Assembly: GCA_963920765.1 (NCBI GenBank) | Contig: OY987242.1 | Span: forward strand, 22,096,002 to 22,160,001 | Length of the DNA: 64,000 bases | From: Ulota crispa | Taxonomy: Eukaryota > Streptophyta > Bryopsida > Orthotrichales > Orthotrichaceae | Direction of reading: 5' to 3' | Shown here: piece by piece, positions 10,227-22,394 of the stretch | Layout of the letters: the number at the start of each line of letters is the position of its first letter | Numbering within the stretch: position 1 is the first letter of the stretch | Program-made: the position numbers and the translations under genes | Notes under the pieces: model-generated | The model's input: the letters and a program-made list of their open reading frames with translations, nothing else | Databases searched by the model: none | Told to the model about the DNA's origin: nothing

Positions 10227-12702
10227 TCAAGCCACCAAGTCCCTATGTCCAGCAAGAGCGACACTCAAATCTGCCGGAGGCTCCCACCCTCGAGCTTGCA
10301 GTTCTGAGAGAAAGAATTTCTGCCCCTGTTCATGATATGGTCCATCCAAAAGGCCATCCACAATGACTCGACACGCGCGGTCATCAAGAGCAATCCCATC
10401 TTCTTCAATAGCCACCCAGACACCGTCAGCCAGACCGATCTCCCCAGCACGAGCATAAGCAGCCAACATATTCGCATATGCTTTACCTGACACCGGCAGG
10501 CCCTTCCGCTTCAATTCCTGAAAGCATTGCTTGGCCTCCTCCACCAATCCAGCTTTACCAAACCATCCGATTAGAGAGGTCAGAGTGACTGGCCCAACTA
10601 CCTTCTCCAATTCGACCAAGACCTTCGCAGCTCTCTGCAGCATGTTCGACCTGGCATACACGGACATCAAACTGGCGAGCGCTCTGTCATCCGGTTTAAG
10701 ACCTGCCACTCTGAGGCACTGAAAGATGAGCTCCGCATTGGCGTAATCTTTGGCATTGCTGTAAGCTTCCATAAGCGCTGTAAAAGCTCTCAAATCCCCT
10801 CGAAAGCCCTTCAAGTGCATGCGGTCGAAGATCTTCTGAGCGTCAGTGGCTTGTCCTAACCTTCCATAGGCAGTCAGTAGCGCCACATAAGCGTCCACTC
10901 CACCTGGCACCTCAGCTGATTCCATGCTGGTTAACACGTCCTCTGCTTCCTTGAGCAATCCTGAACTACCGTATGCAACAATCACGGTTTTGTAGAACAC
11001 AGAGTCGAGCTCCAGCCCTGCAAGTGAAAGCTCCTGGAACATCTCCCGAACCCTTGCCAGCATTTTGGCGCGTCCATACGCGGCTATCAGCACGGTGTAC
11101 GCTCCTATATCCGGAGATATACCACGTTCTTCCATGGCTCGGAGAGTCCTTTCTGCTTCTATGACGTTGCCTTCCTTACCATACTTGTCCATCAATTTGG
11201 TGTAGTCTCGGATACCTGCTTCGAACCAGCTTTGCTCAAGCCCCCATTCCGAGATCTGCAGAGTCCAGCTCGGCCACTTGAGAAGCTACCCTAAATCCCC
11301 AAAATCCGAGATTAATACCTAATCAGCTTGAGAACTACTCCCTCTGTCCCTCTAAAAACGTCCAAATCAGATACATTTCTTGTACCACTAAAAAGCTCCG
11401 ATTTGCTGATTTCAAACGCTGAGAAGTTAAGCGATTAGGGAGCATTCCTCTTCTAGCAAGCTTGGCCTTGCCCATATGAGGCACCATTGTTGCTACTATT
11501 CTTTAAATCATCAATAATGAGGAACTAGCAGCACGCATAAATATGGTACTGTTTGCATGGAATTTGGGTGCCCAAACGACAACATCAAAGCTGGAGATTT
11601 TGCATACATTTGGTAGATGGTATATTGATTACAGAATGCATGTGTGACTAGCACAAAGACAAAAAGCACAGTTAATCCTTAGCAAGGAAGCTTTTTGGAC
11701 GTTTTTAGAGGGACAGAGGGAGTACTTGACTACGTAGTGCACGATTCCTTTCAATAACATAGGACAGATACAATCAACGTAAGGTACATTCCCTAGACCC
11801 AGCAATCAAGGATCTGGTCTATATGCACTTGATCGGAATTAGGTTTAAACTCATTAGGTTGTTGCCAACAGATACTGGAAGCCAACATTCGTAAATTTTG
11901 GAGCTCTATTGAGTTGGTTCAAAGTAACTATGATCTCTTCCTAAAACCATGCACTAGGCTATGCTTAATCTGACATTCCTAACTACACAGAGCCTTGCAA
12001 GGGAAATTGAAAACCAATACTTTCATGGGTTTAGGGTTGCTGCTCGCGTGACATTATGGATGAATGGTTTAAGGAGACAGGTGAAATCGGGACATCTACC
12101 TTACCAATTCCAAGTGCGATGATTTCAATTATGCAAGAAACATATCGATTCATTTAAAAGAATGTCGTTCAGACCGGACTGTTTCACACAAGCCCAAACC
12201 CTAAACCTTAAACCCTAAACCCTAAAACAGGAATGCGAAAATTCCGAAGCAATGCTGTTACCTTGAAATAGAGCAGGCGCTCCAATTTGTTGTCGAACTC
12301 CTTCAGCACACGAAGCCAATCCTTTCGATTTGGCTGCATGCTTATGACCCATTTCTGCAACGCGGCATCGACTTCGTCTGCCTGAAGATTACGGGACGAG
12401 CGCAGGGTTTTGACAATATGCATGGCTCTCCTTGTTACGCTGCCCTGCACCAGCGGCTCTGCTTTCCACCACCTGCTTTTGCTCGCACTCGTAATAACAA
12501 ACTTCCTCCGCTGTCCTGATATAGACGGAAGTGGAAATACATCTGCAACAGGACGTTGTAACCAGCGACACCTCCGTTCAGCATGTCTCCGCCATTCGTC
12601 TCGAACATTAGTTCTGCTGGTAATGCGACTATGTCCATTGTCTGTGTTGTGCAGTTTAGGGCAAACCCCTGCAGTTGCCCAGCTACAAATACCAAGCTCC
12701 AT
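10227..12702 (-). CDS. P-class pentatricopeptide repeat (PPR) protein, predicted organellar
   Basis: Two exons, 12702-12262 and 11255-10227, join in phase 0 at LLYFK/ISEWGLEQSWFE, giving 489 residues. The first 80 to 90 residues are basic and Ser-rich without a recognised domain, as expected of an organelle-targeting peptide. After a linker containing ALQKWVISMQPNRKDWLRVL, about nine consecutive 35-residue repeats follow, starting at YTKLMDKYGKEGN and continuing with YTVLIAAYGRAKM, YKTVIVAYGSSG, YVALLTAYGRLG, FTALMEAYSNAK and YANMLAAYARAGE. All are P-type, and no E or DYW domain follows. P-class PPR proteins usually bind organellar RNA to stabilise, splice or promote translation of specific transcripts; the target cannot be read from sequence alone. 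The 1006-bp intron holds a Stowaway-like element and a telomere-like repeat. An upstream in-frame TGA supports the 12702 start. Confidence 0.9.
11338..11722. mobile_element. Stowaway-like MITE in PPR intron
   Basis: A 385-bp element is flanked by TA on both sides (11336-11337 and 11723-11724). Its inverted ends match for about 28 bases: CTCCCTCTGTCCCTCTAAAA at the left, with the reverse complement at the right. CTCCCTC ends plus a TA duplication are hallmarks of Stowaway (Tc1/mariner-type) MITEs. The interior is related to the larger copy at 34468-35049 and has no coding frame. Confidence 0.92.
12194..12228 (+). repeat. Interstitial telomere-like AAACCCT repeats
   Basis: Four to five imperfect copies of the plant telomere unit AAACCCT lie in the PPR intron, about 35 bases from the first-exon donor. 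Such tracts are common in plant 5' regions as telo-boxes and do not by themselves indicate a chromosome end. Confidence 0.8.
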
Positions 12703-14097
12703 TTGATACCGAATGCTGAGTCCAGGAATTCTGATTCTATGTCACTGGATTTGTGCCTTCCTCGCAATTGGACGTTTCTTTAGGCAAACCAATTGCAAAA
12801 TCGGCTTTCAAAACAGCATTTGCTGGTTGAAGCCATACCCTAAACCTGAAATTCCACGGTAGCATTTGTTTTGGTACCCAATCTTCATGCAGCTCGCAAA
12901 TTCTCGCAAATTCTCGAAAATTCTCGCAAGTTCAACAAAACAACTGGCCGGCGTTGAAAATAGAAGTTCTGATGATTCCACTGGACCAGAAGCGGTTGAC
13001 CCTGACGTTGATGCACCATTCCAAGCGTGCCCAACTCTGTTCTTGGTGCGTCTCATCTGGACCGTTCTATTTCTGTGAGCTCATCGAACGGCTGAAAGCT
13101 GGCTCGTAATCTGGCTACTCTTGAAGCTGGGTAAGTACCGGCCAAGGTGAACTGAAGGCATCATCAACCAAGCACTGTAAACGACTTACCAAAAAATATA
13201 TATTGTTCTGCCTGGTACAAAATGAGAACGTGTGTTGGATAAGGTCTATCTTTGGAACAGAAATGTTTGAATAGTGTCAAAGTCCCAATTTTTTTGTTAT
13301 GTTTTGGGCGTAGTTAAATAGAGGGTTTGTTTTACAATCAATGCTGGGATATGGTCAACTTTTTTTTTCGTCACCCAAGACATTGACCTTATCCAAGCAT
13401 AAGTGTACATTGTGAGATTCCCCCACATCCTCCCTTTCCTTCACTACAGCAATCAAGGTACGCATGTTCACGGATCCATCAATATCGCCTTTCTGTAATC
13501 TTATGATGGTTGTCAAAGCCATAAAGTTTCCTCATAGCTGCTCAACATTCAGATGTCAACGACCGTAAATGAGCATCACATGGACTCCCGGGACTTACAA
13601 AATCATTGTGGGATGCTGAGTACGTCCTATCAGAAGTGAGTACCAGGACGGGTCTCCAAAGACTCAAGCAGTAGCCAGTGGTTGGACTTATACCATTGCT
13701 GCTTCTCTTGCACAATGAAAGAGTCTACAAAAGCGAGGCACAAATTCTTCAGCTGCACGTAAAGTATCTAAGTTAAAGACTCAATATTTTTCTTTAAAAC
13801 TTCTTTGAATGTCCATTATGGCCGTGAAAGAGTGAGAAAAAGGTGAGATGGCAATTGTTTCATGGCGTTGAAACTCTACCAAAACAACAGCCCAAAAATT
13901 GGACATATATAGTTTATGACTTGCTCACATTACATTCAACAGTTCTGAAGTGGATATCTCTCCTTGTTGATTGCTGGCCGGAGGCCTAATCTTATGTGAG
14001 AGAGTGCAACATCTGTAGCGGAGGAACGCGTGCATATTTCAAACATACCGCCTCTTGGCAACATTGTTGCATTCAATGAATAAATTATTAGCTAATA
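12703..14097. other. Upstream region of PPR gene, no gene seen
   Basis: This should contain the PPR promoter and 5' UTR. Short overlapping frames at 12808-13078 on both strands and 12435-12783 near the first exon are not family-like. A short run of TTCTCGCAAA-type repeats sits near 12895-12930. Nothing else was recognised. Confidence 0.5.
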
Positions 14098-14453
14098 CTC
14101 CCTCTGTCCCAAAATGATCTTCCTGTTGACCTTTATTTAGTTTCCCAAAATGATCTTCTTGTTGGAGAAAGAAGGGAGCTAGCGACACTTGCACATAGTC
14201 CAAAAGCATGGGCATTAACCAATCCCATGCCATCAAGTGAGTGGTCACCGGTGCTCTTCAAAAATGTCTCAAAAATTCAATTTTCAAGCATTTTGAAACC
14301 ACACTTTGAAAACTAATTTGAAACTCAATATTTCAGAACAATAGGAGGACATCAAACTCTATTCATAGGTCAATTTCTTTTTGATAAATGGTTCTTTTGA
14401 GCTTAATCTATAACATTTTGTGTAACAGGAAGATCATTTTGGGACGGAGGGAG
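14098..14453. mobile_element. Stowaway-like MITE
   Basis: A 356-bp element sits between TA dinucleotides (14096-14097 and 14454-14455). The left end CTCCCTCTGTCCCAAAATGA and the right end, reverse-complemented, CTCCCTCCGTCCCAAAATGA continue to match for 29 to 30 bases with one mismatch. Part of the left end (CCCAAAATGATCTTC) is repeated once just inside. No coding frame is present. Confidence 0.95.
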
Positions 14454-15913
14454 TATTAGTTTCCAGTGGCTTTGAAACTTTGGACAAAGTTTTTAAATTG
14501 GGTAAATTTTAATGTCACATACAGACTATACAGTTGAATACTCATGAAAAGACATTAGCTGCTTACAATTTGAATCTTGAGTGCCTCCCGCCTTTTGAAA
14601 ATGTCTGGATGAGTGGATATGCACAAAACAAGAAAATTGAGGTTTATATATTGATTAAATATGAAACTGGAGATTTTCTTAACAAACAGGACAATTAAAA
14701 ATCTCACATCTGGTTGAGAACAAGGCATTCTTTTCTGGAAAAATGGAGCTAGACTGGCAAATCTGACAGATTTGGACCAATCTGGGCCGGTCGCTCCATT
14801 AATTATCGAATTAACTGTTGAAAGCTATAATTTGGCAAAAGGAAAAAAAAAAAAAAAGCGCTAATTGAGAAGATACCTGAAAAATATTTTTCAGAAGTCA
14901 ATTTCATTTAACAAAGCTTCACTAGTAGCCGAGCCATTCTTTACACATGAACAATAGGGAGGACGATCAAAATGGAAAAAAATCAACTTGTTGCTTGCAA
15001 ATGCAAATCCACAGAAAACTCCAAGTTCAATAAAGAACACTTTCACTCCCAAACATTTTAAACAGCTTGTGTACTATTCCCACAACAATCAGCCATAATG
15101 CATCACAAAACAACACGGTTATAAAGCTCCATAAAAGTAAAGCTAAACGACAATAAAATGGTAATGCTTTTCATTTTTGTCCAACCATGTGATGCACAAA
15201 TCTGATGACATGCATAATGTGTAGAAAACAAACATTTTCCTATTGCAAAAGGTTGATTTTCTTACTTCCCTCCTGCTGATTTCTCAATGCCAATTCAGGC
15301 AAAGGATTCGCTAGGACAAAAAGGTGCTATAGTCTCATAAATTCTAAGAAGTCTGACATTTGTGCACACGTGTCATTCATACTGAAAAAGTTTCAATACA
15401 AAGACAAGTGTGATTATTATTTAATACCTCACGCTTCTGGATTTTAGCATCCCTCTTGACCTGCTTGGCTTGCCTTTTGGCTTATGATTTAGCCTCTTTC
15501 TGCAACTAACGCTCTAGCTTCGATTGCTCATGTTCAGCAAGCTATGGCTCCTCCCATGGTTCGGCGACTTCCAGTCACAAGCAATACCAAACTATGTCAA
15601 ATGTTAACGAAAGAACATAGAAGTGTGCATTATTGCACAAGAGTCCTCGTCAGCTGGAATAAACGTTCGTAATGTAAAGGACTAAAAGGGAATAAAACTG
15701 TCTGTTAAACGCAAGAATCTACAAACCTAAACTAGGATTCCCTATGTTGGGCTTGTTATAAGAATAAGAAGCCGAGGCCAACTGATAGATACTCGTTCTC
15801 ATGTGACTGTCAGGTGAGTTTCACTTTGCTCAACCTCCTGGAGTCCCACAGAATAAGGAAGCTATGGTGCTAAGAGCATCCGCCCTCGTGCACGCAATAC
15901 ACGTCAAGCCATC
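14454..15913. other. AT-rich spacer, nothing recognised
   Basis: No gene-like frame, RNA gene or clear inverted-repeat element was found. The stretch contains a 16-A run near 14845. Confidence 0.5.
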
Positions 15914-16173
15914 TAACGACATATTAAGTAATCTGGGCAAAAGGGTACTTTTTGGGACTTTTAGGTTCTAGGTGACCACCTTAAACCAAGCTCAAGGTTT
16001 TGTTTTTTTGTTACACGTGCCCTCATTTGAGACGAGGAATTTGTGAGGGAAAAAATCTTAGTGGCCCACATTAAATCTGATACCTTTGAATTTGGTTTAA
16101 GGTAACTTTTTGGGTTTAAGGTGGAATACAAAATGGTACCTCCCTTTTGCCCAGATCACATAATATGGTGTTA
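15914..16173. mobile_element. Foldback element, GGGAAA family copy 1
   Basis: About 260 bp with inverted ends: left TAACGACATATTAAGTAATC then TGGGCAAAAGGG, matched at the right by CCCTTTTGCCCAGATC then ACATAATATGGTGTTA. TA at both outer ends fits a TA target duplication. The interior (GGGAAAAAATCTTAGTGGC) is shared with the copy at 18340. Confidence 0.8.
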
Positions 16174-16592
16174 TCTGCTTTTGGAGAGCCCTCAGAATTC
16201 TTGTTCCTCACCCTTGCTCTTCAAGTGTGTTCCACAAATAATCATTTGGCCCAACAAATAGTTATTTTACCAATCATCAAGTGCAAAAGAAGATACAACT
16301 CACTAAACTTAGAGTGAATAATGATTTCAAGGGCCATTACTTGACACCCTCAAGTCAAGTATCAAGAGATCATTTTGAGGGGCTATGAGCGTTTAATATC
16401 CAAGTATTGAGTGCAAGGGTCCTTGAGCGTGTGAAGGTGTGAATGCTCTAATAGAACCTGATACAGCAAGCTTACTTTTCTCATGCACGAGCTTATTAAA
16501 AGCTCAATTATAAATTCTAAGAGCATCTTTAATGTGTACACAGCGAATGGGACTCGGAAGTAGCCATTCCTACATTGCTCCCCGCCCCTTAA

Positions 16593-17526
16593 CCCCTAAA
16601 GGACCATTGTCCCTAAGGAGACAAATGGGATTTTGGGCATGTACCTATGGCTAAACTACTTTGCGTGATTTTTTGAAACTTTTATTCAAGATGGGGATTT
16701 GAAAGATCTACATGGACATCTAATTTTTCCTTCATTCCAACAATTATTGAAGAAGTTATGCATGAACTTCTAAAAACAGACGAGATTGGGCAGCCAAAAA
16801 CTTTTTTTTAAATAACATTTTTTCAAAATAAAAATCTGAAATTGGTTCCTTAGATTTATATATATGTGAGGAGCTTTGAATCATTCAATTTCAATATATG
16901 AGTGAAAAGTTTTAGTTTGCAAGCAGGTACAGGACTCCCATACCTCCATTCCTTTTGCCTTTGGTACTTTACTTTTTTGTGCTCTTTGTGAATTTGTTTT
17001 TTGAATTCCTTTTTTTTTGAGGTTGTAATAGACTAAGATTCCTTGGTTTTCACCATTTGGATCAAAGTAATTTGGGTTTTTGAATTTTACATAAATCCTC
17101 CAATTTTGCCTAGTGTATTTGCAAATTTCATGGCCTTCCAACATTGCAAGATTTTACAAAGTATGATTCACACCTCCAATTCATTTGAAAATTCTCCCAC
17201 ACTTACCTAACTTGGTCTTCTACATGGAAAAAATAAATTTCAAGTTTGTGTAGAGCAATTTTTTTCTGATTTAGGGGCAATCAAAGGCTTCTAAAATTTT
17301 TGGTCAGTAGGGAAAAAAACTTTTTTTTTCATTTCAAATGTCAATATCTCACTCCTCTACATCTAGAGTGAGCTGATTTTTTTCCCACAATTACCTCCTA
17401 TAGTCTAGGGCAAGATCTTACGGTTGGATTTCCAAAAAAAATTGTTTTTCCTACCTTTCTACTCATTCCCCCAAAAGTGGCAATTTTTAGTAACTTTCAC
17501 TGAAAAAAGGCTTGGTCCTTTAGGGG
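16593..17526. mobile_element. TTAA-flanked TIR element, GGACC subfamily (934 bp)
   Basis: TTAA sits immediately outside both ends (16589-16592 and 17527-17530). The terminal inverted repeat is 14 bases, CCCCTAAAGGACCA at the left with the exact reverse complement at the right. The left subterminal sequence (TTGTCCCTA, then ACAAATGGGATTTTGGG) recurs in inverted orientation at the right end of the element at 35967-36893. No transposase frame is visible. TTAA duplications and CCC termini are the pattern of piggyBac-type elements; the assignment is inference. Confidence 0.85.
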
Positions 17527-17530
17527 TTAA

Positions 17531-18339
17531 GTATGCAGTTCCTTTTGCAGGCCAGATCCTCCCAATGTTGACGCAACTCTTGTTGCAGATTCAAGCACTC
17601 TAATAGAAGAATGTAAGTACTTGCAAGTTGTTGCCGGAAAATTGCAAGCAATCACAAGCAACTTGTCACTCCATCAGCAAACGTAGTGCACACTAGTCAA
17701 CGAGCAAGGGCACGGGGAAATGAGAAAATATGCTGCCCGAGGAGGTTGTTCTAATAGGGCCTAGTCATGCTTTTCCATTCCACTTTTCCGTTCCACTATT
17801 GACATTGGAGTCCTAAAAGTCCCTAAACCCCGCATGAACCTCTCACTAAAATGGCCCCACCAAACAAAATGCAAGCCCATCTCTTTTTGAGTGTACACAT
17901 TGATGATGCTCTAAGGGCTTAATTTCAATCAATATGAAGTTGCATCTTATATATGGAATGTATCTGGACATTGCGTTGGTGCAGATACACTCCATATTGA
18001 TCGAAATTCATGTTCCTTGCTGCAGCCTGCAGGGGCAGCGGGGCTGTCTTTGTACTCATCATCCTTCCTACGTACTCTGTCTTCATAAAAGTTGCGGCTG
18101 CCTTTTGCATCCGACAAATCGCTGCAACGACATACTGAACGTGCTCCGCAAGGAGGTTGGCCTCACAGGAAAGACTGCAAGAGCTCTGTCAACATTCCGA
18201 AACGTTCCAAAAATAACACCAGCTGACACCAAGTCTCGCTGTCCAGGCTGAACCTCAAAACGTCCATCAGATTCACTTCGACCTAGATCCTTGGCACCGA
18301 GACTGCAGCCGAGCTCAAACTGCAAGTGAGTACTTTAGG
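17531..18339. other. Spacer, nothing recognised
   Basis: Short frames at 17925-18325 on both strands lack family resemblance. The palindromic-looking pair ATTTCAATCAATATGAAGT near 17920 and ACTCCATATTGATCGAAAT near 17990 suggests a small foldback, but it was not delimited. Confidence 0.4.
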
Positions 18340-18594
18340 TAAAACGCGATACTCGATAATTTGGGAAAAATGGTACATTTTGGGACTTTCAGGAAGTGAG
18401 TCTGAAAATATGAAGTGATCATCTCAAACCGACACGTGTTTTCACCTGAGAGGAGGGATTTGCAAGGGAAAAAATCTTAGTGGCTCAGATTGAATTTGAT
18501 GCCTTTGAATATGGTTTTAAAGTAACTTTTTGAATTTGAGGGGAAAACAAAGTGGGACCTCTGTTTTTCTCAAATTAATGAATATCGCATTGTA
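18340..18594. mobile_element. Foldback element, GGGAAA family copy 2
   Basis: About 255 bp. The left end (TAAAACGCGATACTCGATAA then TTTGGGAAAAA) pairs with the right end (TTTTTCTCAAATTAATGAAT then ATCGCATTGTA). The interior shares the GGGAAAAAATCTTAGTGGC block and the following GATGCCTTTGAAT segment with copy 1. Confidence 0.8.
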
Positions 18595-19592
18595 AGGTGT
18601 GCTCATGTGTACAGAATCTCCTTGGAAATCGAAACCTGCTGCATTTTCCCATGCTTCTCCACATCGGCTCCATACACTCTTAGAGGACTGACAGCGTCCT
18701 TTCATGTGAAGGGGTGGGAGTGGTTTAGTAAGAGCAGGACTAATTGTGGGTGGAAGTTTCTTGAGTTAGGGTCACTAATTATTGTGTTTGGTACTTCCAT
18801 GTGGAAGAGGTGTTGTAAATAGCCCTCACTCATGATTGGCAAAAAAAAAAAGCAAATTGAAACTCAAAAATGATCAATACATATGTAAAAGGTCACAAAA
18901 TGTACTTGACTCGAAAGCCACTTCCGTGAGCACGTGTTATGGTTGGGCAAATTCTTGTTGTCTAGCTCTCCTCTTGAACACTAATGCAGCATGGAATGAT
19001 GCTTTAATTGGTGATATAAATTCCATCAACCTTTTAACACCATATTTGTTATAATGAGAGTATTCTAGTGAAATGAGAGGTAAAATACCCAAAATTCAAA
19101 AAAAATAAGTCAATTTGACAAAAAGTTTTAGGTCAATTCAGCTCAAAATCTTGAATTGAGCTAAATCAACATAAAACCTTTCAATTTTGACCTAAAATTG
19201 AAAGGTTGTATGTCAATTTAGCTCGAATCGAGCTAAAAACTCTCATTTTAATGAAAATTGGTGATATTAGATGGAAATTGGTGATTTTGGTCAAAATCTA
19301 ACATACATATTTTGAGAGTTCCCCATTCTCTCATTGTAACAAATATGGGGGTTTTTAGCATTAGCCAATTTGGTACTTCCATACATCTTTCTATGTTCAT
19401 TCCAAAAGATATTAGTCTGACCTTTTTTTCCCAATCAATGGCACAATCTAGGTATCAGAAAGGATTGTCTAACTATTATTTGGCTTTACTTTTGATACTT
19501 CTTCTCTTTATTAAACCCTAATAAATGGTGTTATGTTGTTGATATTTTGAAAATAACATATTTATATTTTTAAATTAATAAAATATGCTATT
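18595..19592. other. AT-rich spacer with foldback
   Basis: No supported gene. Small frames near 18607-19054 and 19312-19521 have no recognisable motifs. The main structure is the long hairpin at 19158-19224, listed separately. Confidence 0.4.
19158..19224. repeat. Near-perfect hairpin with 31-base arms
   Basis: The left arm GAGCTAAATCAACATAAAAC runs on to CTTTCAATTTT and pairs with the reverse complement ending at 19224. The inner 14 bases of each arm (AACCTTTCAATTTT) pair perfectly around a 5-base loop. The outer part has three mismatches. It may be a tiny foldback transposon remnant or a transcribed hairpin. Confidence 0.8.
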
Positions 19593-19610
19593 GGGTCCTT
19601 TAGGGGTTAA
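19593..19610. mobile_element. Solo TTAA-family terminus
   Basis: GGGTCCTTTAGGGGTTAA is identical in its last 16 bases to the right ends of the elements at 16593 and 35967 (GGTCCTTTAGGGG plus TTAA). No matching left end was found upstream, so it is probably a truncated copy. Confidence 0.6.
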
Positions 19611-20367
19611 TATCTTATAATCTTTAGTAATTTTTGACAAACAAAATAGTAACCTAGTAGCTAAATTTTCAATTTTTTTTTTACTAATGCTCTAAACTTT
19701 ATGGCCTCAAGGTTTTCACTCACAATGAAATTTGTCCATGTTATACTCTTATTATAATGTGGGCTTGAAGTAGTTCACCATTTGGGTTGAAATTTCGAAT
19801 GAAATAATCCCAAATATTAATGGTCTTGATTTCTAGTGTAATTGTTGTGCTCAAATTTTGCCAAAACTCACAATAGTTGTAATTGCTTCAACAGTCTTTT
19901 TATAAGGCCACGATTAAAGAGCTCAACGATTTTACAAACAAGAGTTAAAGAAAGAATTTGTCCCTATTGCGGAGTTGGTCATTTTAACTCCCTTCCATAG
20001 TTACTCCCCAAACTCAAGGTTTTTGAATCCAAATGTGAATTCACTTCCCAATTTCAATCTCCTGCAACTTTGCTAGGTAAATTTCTAAACTCTTACAATT
20101 TTTGGCATGTGAAAAACAAAGTTTTTCACCCTCTCCTCAATAAAAAGCTGTCAAAGCAATTAGGACCAACGTGAATTTTAGTGCTCGCAAAGTCACAATT
20201 GTGCTCAACTGTTCATTGACGTAGAATAGTGACCAGTTGACCACCTCAAAGCGGTTACTAAAGCAACGGGAACTGTGTATTTTGCACGTGCTATAAAAAA
20301 ATCTGCCATCAAATAACTCGTTTCAAATACTTCTAGTCCACGATTGCATTTATATTGACTATGTCTA

Positions 20368-20681
20368 AGGTAGGAGCACCCATAAGCGTCAAACTAAGGG
20401 TTTTGAACATGATGACTATTGATAAACATCTATCAAATTATAGGATCCTATTAAGAACCCAAAAAAAAAAAGTTTGCACTTTAGAATGTATTTTTTGGAT
20501 ATTGTGAGAATAAGTTGTGAATTTTTAAAGAGCAAACTGTCATTGCACCCATAACCACTTTTAAGATTTCATGTCCACATGTTGTACATCCTTGTCATTA
20601 CATCTATTCACTTTCACAGATTTTTCAAGCTTTTAGAGGGGACGGTTATGGGGATACTGACGCTTATGGGTGTTTCTACCT
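20368..20681. mobile_element. TA-flanked AGGTAGGAG-type MITE
   Basis: About 314 bp between TA dinucleotides. The left end AGGTAGGAGCACCCATAAGC pairs with the right end GACGCTTATGGGTGTTTCTA then CCT. The interior is AT-rich and non-coding. It is the first of three elements in a row within 1 kb. Confidence 0.85.
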
Positions 20682-20703
20682 TATTTACCTTCTTTTGCTT
20701 TAA

Positions 20704-20933
20704 CCTTTAAGCGCCCTAGCGACAAGATCTTGTCATTGGGGCCCACAACTTTATCTCTCATTTTCTCTTAATTTGTATAGTGAAAACAATCATGGCTGGT
20801 CCCCATCAGCAAAGAAGGTTGTCATTTTTCAAATCTTGCGGTCACTTTTTCTAAATGTAATTTTCCAAGTTGTGGTGGCCATTAAACCCCCCATTTTCTC
20901 CTAAATCCTAAAATAACTCTGGACACTCAAGGG
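20704..20933. mobile_element. TTAA-flanked TIR element, small (230 bp)
   Basis: Flanked by TTAA at 20700-20703 and 20934-20937. Ends are CCTTTAAGCGCCC at the left and, reverse-complemented, CCCTTGAGTGTCC at the right, so the match is imperfect. It resembles the 241-bp element at 26196 in size and ends. Confidence 0.65.
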
Positions 20934-20965
20934 TTAATCCTAAATTATTTTAAAGTAGAGAACTA

Positions 20966-21384
20966 AGGTATGTCTACCCAATCCCAAGCTCTCCTCAAAA
21001 TCGACCCCTATTGTCAAGCTATAAGTTGATGTGTTTATCACTCACTTTGAACCCAAAGTGGAGAAGTGCATGCCACATGCACACTCAAATCTTACCACAT
21101 GTGAGCTTAGAAGTTAGTTTGAGGTGGTTGCAATTAGGACCATCAAGTACATGTATACAAACACACTCAAGCAATTTCAAGAATAGTTTAGAGTTGCTTT
21201 TAAAAATTCTATGAGCTGCAACTTTACCCTTTAATATAAAATAATCTACAATATTTTTTTCCATAAAAATTACTTTCAGTGATAGCTTATTAAAACCCTA
21301 ATCCTACAGATTTATTTCCTGAATTTTCCAATACCTCGGGGTACTCCCAAACCCTTAAAGGGTCGGTTATGGGTGTACATACCT
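20966..21384. mobile_element. TA-flanked AGGTATGT-type MITE, copy 1
   Basis: About 419 bp between TA dinucleotides. The left end is AGGTATGTCTACCCAATCCC; the right end reverse-complemented is AGGTATGTACACCCATAACC. An inverted copy spans 62477-62869, with which it shares long interior segments (for example TTTTATAT near an AGCTCATAG block). Confidence 0.85.
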
Positions 21385-21871
21385 TACCACACTTTCCTAG
21401 CCTACCATTACAAGTGCTCCCGTTAACCTGGATATTGACTTCTAATGCACATGCAAATGAGATAATAATACAACCACAAACTCAATAATACAACTAGACG
21501 AATTTCCGACTGATCATTTTACCTCAAAGAAAACTAGCTTCCTCCCACTTTCGAACGCTTGAATTCTTTGAATAATAAATTCACACAAAATCAATGTATC
21601 AAAAAAATTGGTTTTGTGTTGGTTCGGTACTAAAACAAAAACATATTTAGTACATGCCTATCATTTACTTCAAAACAAAATGGAAACTACCTAATTGGCA
21701 TTAAAGCTATTGATAATTTGTGGCATTCTTGAGATAAGGACCTATTGTTGCATTGGTAATTTGATTAATTTATTTGATCAAAGTGTATGATATTAAAAGT
21801 CAACTTTCATTGTTGTAGCACACAATATTCACTTAAGAGATGATTTAGAGGCTGTTTACACTACACCATTA

Positions 21872-22184
21872 GGAAAAATATGGGGCCCCAATAAGGCCCT
21901 GAGTTTGGGGGTCCTTAACCATGGGAATCTGGTTCCCAATAAAATCATGCGCAGGCTGATGTGACATCATTGATGCCATGTTAGCTTTTTTGATTTTTTA
22001 AATTAAAAAATATATTAAAAAATAAAATTTCTTATTTTTCTAAAACTTTTTTTTTTTGATTTTTTGGATGTTTTTAATTAATTTTTTCTAACCAGCAGCA
22101 AGGGCTAGTTCCCCACATTGGGAACCAAAAGAATGGAGGGCTGGAATTGTTTATAAAGGCCTTCTTCAAGCCCCATATTTTTCC
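21872..22184. mobile_element. TA-flanked TIR element, GGAAAAATATGGGG type
   Basis: A 313-bp element with 15- to 16-base inverted ends, GGAAAAATATGGGGC at the left and the reverse complement at the right. Including flanks, the match is CATTAGGAAAAATATGGGGC, so the outermost TA could be a target duplication. The interior has GGCCCCAATAAGGCC and an AT-rich middle with no coding frame. Confidence 0.85.
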
Positions 22185-22253
22185 TAATGCCTATGTCCCA
22201 ATTTTGAAAGTCTCAGCATCATAGTATTCCCCCCAAAAAATTGAGTTGTAAAG

Positions 22254-22394
22254 AACATTGTGTTCATTAAATAGGGAAAATCAACTTCCTAAGTTGTACT
22301 TCACCTTAACCATTTAACTCAGTTTAAGGTGCTTACCTTAAACTTACTTCATTCCCAAAATTAGGGTTTCTTTCCAAATTAGTGAATATGGCGT
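22254..22394. mobile_element. Foldback element, GGGAAA family copy 3 (short)
   Basis: About 140 bp. The left end (AACATTGTGTTCATTAAATA then GGGAAAA) pairs with the right end (CTTTCCAAATTAGTGAATAT then GGCGTTA). It is more degenerate than copies 1 and 2, but the outer AATATGGCGTTA signature is retained. Confidence 0.6.

Noticed and set aside
12194..12228. Telomere-like repeats as evidence of a chromosome end
   Set aside because: Only four to five imperfect units within an intron, flanked by genes on both sides.
12435..12767. 110-residue minus-strand frame overlapping PPR exon 1
   Set aside because: Different frame from the exon that splices in phase to the PPR repeats.
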